From positions 1 through 8,268 of the forward strand of contig CAJXPH010000118.1 of the NCBI GenBank assembly GCA_913057765.1: a stretch of DNA of 8,268 nt, read 5' to 3'. The DNA comes from an uncultured Campylobacteraceae bacterium (lineage in GTDB: Bacteria > Campylobacterota > Campylobacteria > Campylobacterales > Arcobacteraceae). This document shows positions 1-5,712 of this stretch, one piece after another (position 1 is the first letter of the stretch; the number at the start of each line of letters is the position of its first letter). The position numbers and the translations under genes are program-made. The notes beneath the pieces were generated by a model. It saw nothing but the letters and a program-made list of their open reading frames with translations, made no database searches and had not been told where the DNA came from.

Positions 1-47
1 GAGATCCTCTCTGGTCTCGTGGGCTCGGAGATGTGTATAAGAGACAG
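1..47 (+). other. Nextera i7-side sequencing adapter (artificial sequence)
   Basis: This is library sequence, not genomic DNA. Positions 1-5 (GAGAT) match the end of the Illumina P7 oligo. Positions 6-13 (CCTCTCTG) match the adapter form of Nextera i7 index N708. Positions 14-28 match the Nextera read-2 primer portion (GTCTCGTGGGCTCGG). Positions 29-47 are the 19-bp Tn5 transposase mosaic end. Native sequence therefore begins at 48. The assignment rests on exact recall of the published adapter parts and their correct order. Confidence 0.98.
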
Positions 48-1135
48 GTATTAATTAAAGGTAATACTTTTACTGCAATATATCCAACTATAATACCAAA
101 TCCAACTTCAAGTATGAATGAAGCTAACCATGCGATATCTCCTAAGCTTTCTATTGAATGGTCAAGAAAATGTAGCATATGAGTTTCATGGGCAACTATT
201 CCTCCTCCAACTGCAAGCATTGCAACCGTTCCAATAATAGAGATAGTTTTAATAATAACTGGCATAGATTTTACTAAAGCACTTCCAACAGCTTTTGCTA
301 AATTAGAGTCTTTTTCTTCTAAATAAAAGCCAATATCATCAAGCTTGATTATTAGTGCAACCATTCCATAGACACCAATTGTTGTTAGTATTCCAATTAC
401 AACTAAAACAGAAAGTTTTACTAAAAATTCACTTTGAGATAAAAGACTTAATGCAATTACAATTATTTCAAATGACAAAATAAAATCGGTTTTTATAGCA
501 CTTTTAACTTTTTGATCCTCAAACTCTTCATTTGAAAGAGCTTCTTTTTTTTCATTATCATTATGATGTTCATGATGAAAAAGCTTTTCTAAGATTACTT
601 CAACACCTTCATATGCTAAATATATACCACCTAGTATTAGTGCAGGGGAGATAATCCAAGGAGCAATACTACTTAAAAGTAAAACTATAGGAATAATTAT
701 AAACTTATTTTTTAAACTTCCACGTGCTATTTTATAAACAATGGGGAGTTCTCTATCTGCTGCACTTTTTTGAGCTTTCTTGATTGCATCTTTTTTAATT
801 TGTTCTAATTCTTCTAGAATCTCTTTTTGAGTTTTTTCATCAAGATTTTTTATATTTTGTTTTAACTCTTCAACTGAATTTGCTTTTTCAAGTTCTTTTT
901 TTAATATATTAGATGTAGTTTCATTTGTAAAACTAGAAATAGCAGCTAGGTCATCTACTAAAATACCCGAAGATTTTATTCCCGCAAGTTTTGTATAAGT
1001 GACAATGTCATCAAATAAAATTCCAACATCATCTAATGATGTTGCTAATGATTTTGTAGCTGTAACTACAGTTTTACCTGCTAATGTACTAATATCATCT
1101 GCTAATACCGATAAATATCCAAGAATCCCTGCCAT
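48..1135 (-). CDS. DUF808 (YedI-type) inner-membrane protein, C-terminus cut off
   Basis: The frame runs from ATG at 1135 down to the adapter junction without a stop, giving 362 complete codons, so the 3' end is missing. AGGA lies about 8 nt upstream of the ATG. Family signatures are visible: an N-terminal MAGILGYLSVLADDI segment, a DDIVTYTKLAGIKSSGILVDD segment (about 42-62), and ADRELPIVYKIARGSLKNK (about 127-144). Hydrophobic segments follow at about 145-180, 215-235, 240-264, 290-315 and 335-358. The molecular function of the family, which includes E. coli YedI, is not known. Between the second segment and ADRELP lies a charged helical stretch of about 55 residues, longer than I expect for YedI-like proteins. 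A short His-rich loop (HHEHH, about 187-191) precedes an acidic linker. It is 60 bp downstream of the MFS gene on the same strand and may be cotranscribed with it. The family call is firm; the role is unknown. Confidence 0.85.
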
Positions 1136-1165
1136 AATATTCCTAATAATTTTTTTTGGTATTTT

Positions 1166-1196
1166 ATTCTAATTTTTGTTATAAAGAAGTTAGAAT
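1166..1196. repeat. Imperfect hairpin at the 3' end of the MFS gene
   Basis: ATTCTAA (1166-1172) and TTAGAAT (1190-1196) are a perfect 7-bp inverted repeat. On the plus strand the stem can extend by five more pairs, two of them G-T, around a 7-nt loop (1178-1184). The right arm reaches the last base of the MFS stop codon. On the minus strand, the direction of transcription here, two of the five extra pairs become C-A mismatches and no T-tract follows. It is therefore not a canonical intrinsic terminator and may only slow transcription or protect the mRNA end. Confidence 0.3.
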
Positions 1197-2341
1197 TAGT
1201 TTATTCTACTCTTTAAAAATATTACAGAAAACAGAGATATGATAAAAAGTGAAATTCCTATAGTTAAGAAAAAATCTTGAACTCCAATTTTGTCGACCAA
1301 AGGATGAAAGACTATTGGTGAAGAAAACTGTCCTAGAAATAAAGAACTCGTAAAGTACCCAGAAGTCTTTACCCTTCTTTTTAACGTTGTACGACTGAGC
1401 ATCCATGCAGTAAGATTTGTCATCAAAATCCCACCACCAAATCCTAAAAATGGAGTAATAAAGTAAAATAGATATAAGTTTTTGTTTAATCCTATTCCTG
1501 CAAATCCTACTGCTATAATGATTAATGCAATTATAAATATAGTTGGAAATGAAAACTTTGTTTTTAATTTAGAAAAAGTTATTGCACCAAAAGCATTTGC
1601 TAGAAATGCAATTGCGATAATAGAACCTGCGAATTTTCCACTTGCTCCAAATGTTTCTATTAATAAAAAAGGAATTTGAGTTGGCAGAATAAAGAATATC
1701 AACATGTAAAAAAATGCAAGAAAATAGATAAAAAACATTTTTGAATTGATTGGTATTTCTTCTTGTTGAAGTGCATCAATCTTGAATTCTTTGATTTGAG
1801 TTATAACTAAAGGTAAAAGTAGAAATCCTATTAAGTAAATACCAAAAGAATATCTCCAATTAATATCTGATAAAAAACCCCCACCAATAACAAATACCAT
1901 TCCACCTGTTGCCATGAAGGCACTTTGGTATCCCATAAACTTATGTCTTGCTTCTTCTTTAAAATAATCTCCTACAAGAGAAGTTGAAACTATCATCAAT
2001 ACTGCAATACAAATACCAAAAAGTGCTCTTGAAATAAGTAAGGCTTCAATACTTTGTAAATATAAACCTGCACTTCCCGTTAGTGCAAAAAAGAAAAGAG
2101 CAATTGTAGCACTTCTTTTTTTCCCGAATCTAAAGATTACATGTCCCAGAATAGGAGCTAAAAGTGCGACAACTAAAGATGGTAAAGTAAGCATTAGTCT
2201 TGAATAGAATTCAATATTATTTATAAAACTATAATCTTCTTTTAAATGAGGAAGGGCTGTAACAATTGCAACGTTTGACATCATTGTTGTCATTGATACT
2301 AAAAGTAGGGTAAAAATTGTTAGTTTTGTTATGTTATTCAT
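1196..2341 (-). CDS. Major facilitator superfamily transporter, 12 TM
   Basis: This 381-residue protein has about twelve hydrophobic segments, near residues 7-31, 46-72, 78-95, 98-122, 137-158, 163-182, 202-225, 236-256, 264-284, 288-308, 328-346 and 353-376. A motif-A-like loop, GHVIFRFGKKRS (66-77), lies between TM2 and TM3. An Arg in RALFGI (105) fits motif B of TM4, and a Gly-rich GGMVFVIGGG (146-155) lies in TM5. A polar central loop (about 183-201) separates the two halves. It is a complete proton-coupled secondary transporter of the inner membrane, most like drug/metabolite efflux carriers. The substrate cannot be told from sequence, and nothing visible indicates nickel. ATG at 2341 has only a GGA directly against it and no well-spaced Shine-Dalgarno. 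A TATAAT box 6 bp upstream raises the possibility of a leaderless mRNA. It is divergent from the hyp operon. Confidence 0.9.
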   Translation of the reverse strand: MNNITKLTIFTLLLVSMTTMMSNVAIVTALPHLKEDYSFINNIEFYSRLMLTLPSLVVALLAPILGHVIFRFGKKRSATIALFFFALTGSAGLYLQSIEALLISRALFGICIAVLMIVSTSLVGDYFKEEARHKFMGYQSAFMATGGMVFVIGGGFLSDINWRYSFGIYLIGFLLLPLVITQIKEFKIDALQQEEIPINSKMFFIYFLAFFYMLIFFILPTQIPFLLIETFGASGKFAGSIIAIAFLANAFGAITFSKLKTKFSFPTIFIIALIIIAVGFAGIGLNKNLYLFYFITPFLGFGGGILMTNLTAWMLSRTTLKRRVKTSGYFTSSLFLGQFSSPIVFHPLVDKIGVQDFFLTIGISLFIISLFSVIFLKSRIN

Positions 2342-2347
2342 TTCCGA

Positions 2348-2376
2348 ATTATAGTTAAATATTTCTTTCTCTTTAA
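2348..2376 (-). promoter_or_regulatory. Candidate promoter of the MFS gene
   Basis: On the minus strand a perfect TATAAT (2353-2348) lies 6 bp before the ATG of the MFS gene. A weak -35-like TTAAAG (2376-2371) is 17 bp further upstream. Transcription starting at the usual distance from this -10 would begin at or next to the A of the ATG, so the message would have little or no leader. The -10 match is exact; the -35 is weak and in an AT-rich genome could be chance. Confidence 0.4.
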
Positions 2377-2379
2377 TCT

Positions 2380-2413
2380 ATAGTTCTAAAAATACATAAG
2401 TGATAAGAACTAT
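2380..2413. promoter_or_regulatory. 8-bp inverted repeat in the divergent intergenic region, possible operator
   Basis: ATAGTTCT (2380-2387) and AGAACTAT (2406-2413) are perfect reverse complements separated by 18 bp. The element lies just upstream of the candidate MFS -35. Its right arm overlaps the place where a -35 for the candidate hypB promoter would fall. Additional TAGTT pentamers occur at 2352-2356, 2419-2423 and 2425-2429. This arrangement would suit a dimeric regulator acting on both genes, but no known regulator consensus is recognised. Confidence 0.35.
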
Positions 2414-2433
2414 TAGACTAGTTTTAGTTTCAT

Positions 2434-2439
2434 TACAAT
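2434..2439 (+). promoter_or_regulatory. Candidate -10 box for the hyp operon (TACAAT)
   Basis: TACAAT at 2434-2439 is the best match to a TATAAT-type -10 on the plus strand between the divergent genes. It would put transcription start near 2446 and leave a leader of about 50 nt before hypB. No good TTGACA-like -35 is present, which is common for Campylobacterota sigma-70 promoters. TATATA at about 2480 is too close to the ribosome binding site to be preferred. Confidence 0.3.
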
Positions 2440-2451
2440 AAACTTCTTAAA

Positions 2452-2467
2452 ATGAACAATGATTCAT
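2452..2467. promoter_or_regulatory. ATGAA-N6-TTCAT palindrome in the hypB leader
   Basis: ATGAA (2452-2456) and TTCAT (2463-2467) form an inverted repeat with a 6-bp spacer, just downstream of the candidate -10 and about 30 bp before hypB. This is a typical position for a repressor operator. It does not fit the spacing of FNR/CRP-type sites (TTGAT-N4-ATCAA), nor the TATTATT-N11-AATAATA type site of Helicobacter NikR. Five-base arms are short for an AT-rich region. Confidence 0.25.
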
Positions 2468-2496
2468 AAAAAGAATAAATATATAAAAGGAAACAT

Positions 2497-3267
2497 ATGT
2501 GCCAAGATTGCGGATGTAGCATAACAGACCACCATCATCATGACCATGAACATTCTCACGATAGTTCAAGTCACCAAGCAGCTCATGAGACTTTACATCA
2601 TAACCCACAATTAAATGATAGTAAAACTATTTCAGTGATTAAAAAGATATTAGATAAAAATGACCATGAAGCTTCTCACAATAGAGCTCATTTTGATAAT
2701 CATAAAGTATTAGGTATCAATCTTATGTCAAGTCCAGGAAGTGGAAAAACTACTTTACTTGAACATATGAGTGAAATTGCTGATTTTAAATATGCTGTAG
2801 TTGAAGGTGACTTAGAAACTTCAAAAGATGCTGATAGATTAACAGCTAAGGGAATCAAAGCTGTACAGATTCAAACAGGTTCAGCATGTCACTTAGATGC
2901 ATTTATGGTTCATAAAGGTTTACATGATATGCCTTTAGATGATTTAGATGTATGTTTTATAGAAAATGTAGGGAATCTTGTATGTCCAGCTTCATATGAT
3001 GTGGGAACACATTTAAATATTGTATTGGTTTCTGTTCCAGAAGGTGAAGATAAGATTATTAAATATCCAGTTATGTTTAGAACAGCTGATTTAATTCTTA
3101 TTACAAAAACTGATTTACTTCCTTATTTTGAATATGATGTTGAGAAAGAAAAAGCAGAAGCTAGAAAACTAAAACCAAATGTAGATATTTTAGAAGTATC
3201 AACAAAAGATGAAAAAAGTTTACAAGCAGTTGTAGATTGGATTAATTTTAAAAGAAAGATGAGATAG
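2497..3267 (+). CDS. hypB: Hydrogenase nickel-insertion GTPase HypB
   Basis: HypB is a cytoplasmic SIMIBI-class GTPase that works with HypA to deliver nickel to the [NiFe]-hydrogenase large subunit. The 256-residue protein starts MCQDCGC, the CxxCGC high-affinity nickel site (Cys2, Cys5, Cys7). A His-rich tract follows, with 11 His between residues 12 and 35, of the kind used for nickel storage. The G domain has the P-loop SSPGSGKTT (78-86), EGDLETSKDADR (103-114), and a GSACHLD motif with Cys131-His132. Cys163 in GNLVCP completes the usual metal-site residues. The base-recognition motif reads TKTD (203-206) rather than NKxD. AAAAGGAAACAT before the ATG is a good ribosome site. It is the first gene of the operon, and hypC starts 4 bp after its stop. 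Confidence 0.97.
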   Translation: MCQDCGCSITDHHHHDHEHSHDSSSHQAAHETLHHNPQLNDSKTISVIKKILDKNDHEASHNRAHFDNHKVLGINLMSSPGSGKTTLLEHMSEIADFKYAVVEGDLETSKDADRLTAKGIKAVQIQTGSACHLDAFMVHKGLHDMPLDDLDVCFIENVGNLVCPASYDVGTHLNIVLVSVPEGEDKIIKYPVMFRTADLILITKTDLLPYFEYDVEKEKAEARKLKPNVDILEVSTKDEKSLQAVVDWINFKRKMR

Positions 3268-3271
3268 TAAT

Positions 3272-3556
3272 ATGTGTTTATCAATCCCTTCAAAAGTAAC
3301 CCATATAGATGAAGAACATAATATAGTAACAGTTGATACTATGGGAGTAGAGAGAAAAGCTTCTTTAGATTTAATTGACCAGCCAGTTGTTATTGGTGAT
3401 TATGTACTTATTCATATTGGTTTTGCAATGAATAGAATAGATGAAGAAGATGCATTAGCTTCTTTAGAAGTATATAAAGAAATAATTGAAAAGATGGAAG
3501 AAGAGGATAGACGCCAAGCAATCCTTGAAGATGATAATTGTCCAAATAGGGGATAG
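3272..3556 (+). CDS. hypC: Hydrogenase maturation chaperone HypC (HypC/HybG/HupF family)
   Basis: HypC is a small chaperone that binds HypD while the Fe(CN)2CO unit is built, then carries it to the hydrogenase large-subunit precursor. This 94-residue protein opens MCLSIPSKV, the family signature in which Cys2, exposed after Met removal, binds iron. His48 in DYVLIHIGFAM matches the conserved histidine of the family. An OB-like beta core is followed by a helical, acidic tail (about 55-94) ending near Cys90, at the long end of the family's size range. It sits 4 bp after hypB and 2 bp before hypD. Its own ribosome site is weak (purine-rich GAAAGATGAG within hypB), which suggests translational coupling. 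Confidence 0.97.
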   Translation: MCLSIPSKVTHIDEEHNIVTVDTMGVERKASLDLIDQPVVIGDYVLIHIGFAMNRIDEEDALASLEVYKEIIEKMEEEDRRQAILEDDNCPNRG

Positions 3557-3558
3557 TT

Positions 3559-4704
3559 GTGAGTGAATTACAATTAAAAGATTTATATGATGGGTTTAGA
3601 GACCCTGATACTATGAAAGCTTTCAAAAAAATTATTGACGAAGATGCTAAAAAATTAGAACATCCAATTAACATAATGGAAGTTTGTGGTGGACATACTC
3701 ATACTATTATGAAATATGGAATTCCTCAATTATTGCCAGATAATATAAACTTTGTACATGGTCCGGGTTGTCCTGTTTGTATTATGCCAAAAGAGAGAAT
3801 TGATCATGCCTATGTATTAAGTATGCAAGAAGATGTAATACTTGTAACCCTTGGAGATATGATAAAAGTTCCAGGAAGTAATGGAAGTTTACAAGATGCA
3901 AGAAGTAAAGGTGCGGATGTAAGATTTATTTACTCTCCTCTTGATTGTTTAAAGATTTGTGCAGATAATCCTACAAAAAAAATAATTTTCTTTGCAATTG
4001 GATTTGAAACAACAACTCCTATGACAGCAGCATTAATAGATACTGTTATTAAACAAGATATTAAAAATATTTACTTTCATATAAATCATGTAACGGTTCC
4101 TGAAGTAATGAGAGAACTAATAGATAGTAGAGATGAACATGTTGATTCTTATAACCATCAAATAGATGCTTTCTTGGGACCTTCTCATGTATCTGTTATA
4201 AGTGGTAGTAAAATTTATGAAGAGTTTCCACGAGATTATAAAAAGCCAGTAGTAGTTGCTGGATTTGAACCTGTTGATGTAATGCAATCAATCTCTATGA
4301 TAGTAAAACAATTTATTGAAAATAGATGTGAGTTAGAGATTGAGTATAAAAGACTTGTATCCTATGATGGAAATATAAAAGCACAAGAACTTATAGAAAA
4401 ATATTTTGAAAAGATTAATCTTTTTAAATGGAGAGGTTTAGGAAATATAAAAGATTCTGGACTTAAATTAAGAGATGAGTATTCTGCTTATGATGCAGAA
4501 GTTATATATAAAGATATCTTACCAATTGCAGAAATTGAAGACCATAAACTATGTATTTGTGGAGATATTTTAAGAGGAATGGCAAGTCCTCCTGAATGTA
4601 CTATCTTTGGAACAGCATGTAAACCAAATACTCCAATAGGATCTTGTATGGTTTCAAGTGAAGGTGCATGTGCCGCATACTACAAGTATGGAAACCTACT
4701 ATAA
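3559..4704 (+). CDS. hypD: Hydrogenase maturation Fe-S scaffold HypD
   Basis: HypD carries a [4Fe-4S] cluster and redox-active cysteines and is the scaffold, with HypC, on which iron receives its CN and CO ligands. The 381-residue protein has the diagnostic motifs EVCGGHTH (41-48), GPGCPVC (68-74) and GFETTTP (148-154). A Cys-rich C-terminus follows, with Cys332, 334, 347, 354, 363 and 371, which include the cluster ligands. The length is normal for the family. The start is GTG, 2 bp after the hypC stop. A GGGG within the last codons of hypC, about 5 nt upstream, is the ribosome site, and the next codons (SELQLKDLYDGFRDP) match HypD N-termini. No key residue appears to be missing. Confidence 0.97.
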   Translation: MSELQLKDLYDGFRDPDTMKAFKKIIDEDAKKLEHPINIMEVCGGHTHTIMKYGIPQLLPDNINFVHGPGCPVCIMPKERIDHAYVLSMQEDVILVTLGDMIKVPGSNGSLQDARSKGADVRFIYSPLDCLKICADNPTKKIIFFAIGFETTTPMTAALIDTVIKQDIKNIYFHINHVTVPEVMRELIDSRDEHVDSYNHQIDAFLGPSHVSVISGSKIYEEFPRDYKKPVVVAGFEPVDVMQSISMIVKQFIENRCELEIEYKRLVSYDGNIKAQELIEKYFEKINLFKWRGLGNIKDSGLKLRDEYSAYDAEVIYKDILPIAEIEDHKLCICGDILRGMASPPECTIFGTACKPNTPIGSCMVSSEGACAAYYKYGNLL

Positions 4705-4712
4705 GGAATTAG

Positions 4713-5702
4713 ATGAAAACAATTACATTAGCTCATGGAAATGGTGGACAAGAAAACAATGAACTTATTTCAAAAGTTTTTTATAAAGCTTTTAAAAATG
4801 ATATTTTAGAAAAAAGTGAAGATGCCGCAGTTATTCATAATGGTGAGTTAGCATTTTCTACTGATTCTTTTACGGTTAGTCCTTTATTCTTTCCTGGAGC
4901 AGATATAGGGAAACTTGCAGTTTGTGGAACTTGTAATGACTTAGCGATGATGGGCGCAAAGCCAAAATATTTGACGTGTTCTGTAATCATTGAAGAGGGC
5001 TTTGATGTAAGAAGCTTAGAGAAGATTGTACGAAGTATGAAAAAAGAGCTTGAAGTAAATGGTGCAATGGTTGTAAGTGGTGATACAAAAGTAGTTCCAA
5101 AAGGTAGTGTAGATAAGATTTTTATAAACACTACTGGTATAGGAGAAATACAAAAAAAAGGTATATCTTCAAATAGTGTTACAGATAAAGATGTGATAAT
5201 AGTAAGTAGGGATATTGGAGCTCATGGTGCAACTATTTTTGCTGCACGAGAAGGTATTGACATGAAGTCAAACTTACAAAGTGACTGTGCTTCTTTATAT
5301 CCACAAGTAAAAGCTTTGCTTGATGCGAATATTAAAATAACTGCTTTAAGAGATGCAACTAGAGGTGGAGTTAGTGCTGTTTTAAATGAATGGGCTAAAC
5401 AATCAGATATTTGTGTTGAGGTAGATGAAGATAAAATTCCAATCTCTGATGAGGTAAATGGAATTTGTGAATTACTTGGGTTCGAAGCAATGGCACTAGC
5501 TAATGAAGGAACATTTGTACTTGCCATTGCTGAAGAAGATGCAGAGAAAGCACTTGAAATTTTAAAACAAACAAATGAAACAGCAAGTATAATAGGGAAG
5601 GTTACTGACCAATATGTTGGAAGAGTTGTTTTAAATTCTGCATGGGGAACTAAAAGATTTTTAGAATTACCAACTGGCGAATTACTTCCTCGAATTTGTT
5701 AA
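4713..5702 (+). CDS. hypE: Carbamoyl-phosphate-derived cyanide synthase HypE
   Basis: HypE is a PurM/ThiL-like ATPase. HypF transfers a carbamoyl group to the C-terminal cysteine of HypE. HypE dehydrates it with ATP to a thiocyanate and passes cyanide to the iron on HypCD. The 329-residue protein has the N-terminal AHGNGGQ (7-13), STDSFTVSPLFFPGADIGKL (49-68), CGTCNDLAMMGA (71-82), SGDTKVVPKG (122-131) and RDATRGG (213-219). It ends exactly in PRIC, the acceptor cysteine tail (Cys329), so the protein is complete and should be active. AAGGA overlaps the hypD stop, 6 nt before the ATG. Its partner HypF is not encoded here. Confidence 0.97.
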   Translation: MKTITLAHGNGGQENNELISKVFYKAFKNDILEKSEDAAVIHNGELAFSTDSFTVSPLFFPGADIGKLAVCGTCNDLAMMGAKPKYLTCSVIIEEGFDVRSLEKIVRSMKKELEVNGAMVVSGDTKVVPKGSVDKIFINTTGIGEIQKKGISSNSVTDKDVIIVSRDIGAHGATIFAAREGIDMKSNLQSDCASLYPQVKALLDANIKITALRDATRGGVSAVLNEWAKQSDICVEVDEDKIPISDEVNGICELLGFEAMALANEGTFVLAIAEEDAEKALEILKQTNETASIIGKVTDQYVGRVVLNSAWGTKRFLELPTGELLPRIC

Positions 5703-5712
5703 AAAATAGTCT

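Noticed and set aside
48..67. Inverted repeat GTATTA/TAATAC beside the left adapter junction as a chimera scar or attachment site.
   Set aside because: It lies within a good DUF808 reading frame and is AT-rich and short, so chance is the simplest explanation.
1206..1406. Minus-strand 66-codon open frame inside the MFS gene.
   Set aside because: It overlaps the clear 12-helix MFS protein in another frame and shows no ribosome site or domain.
1482..1679. Plus-strand 65-codon open frame antisense to the MFS gene.
   Set aside because: It is an antisense shadow of a well-supported gene without start signals.
1196..2341. The MFS gene as a nickel importer serving the hyp operon.
   Set aside because: It has no His- or Cys-rich metal motif and looks like an efflux-type MFS carrier; only its position near hypB would suggest this.
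2452..2467. FNR/CRP, Fur or NikR binding site upstream of hypB.
   Set aside because: The arm sequences and spacing do not fit the consensus sites I know, so it is reported only as an unnamed palindrome.
3408..3674. Minus-strand 88-codon open frame across the hypC-hypD junction.
   Set aside because: It is antisense to two genes with full family motifs and has no independent support.
4835..5527. Two minus-strand open frames of about 100 codons (4835-5131 and 5222-5527) within hypE.
   Set aside because: They are Ser/Ala/Pro-rich antisense shadows produced by hypE codon use and have no recognisable features.
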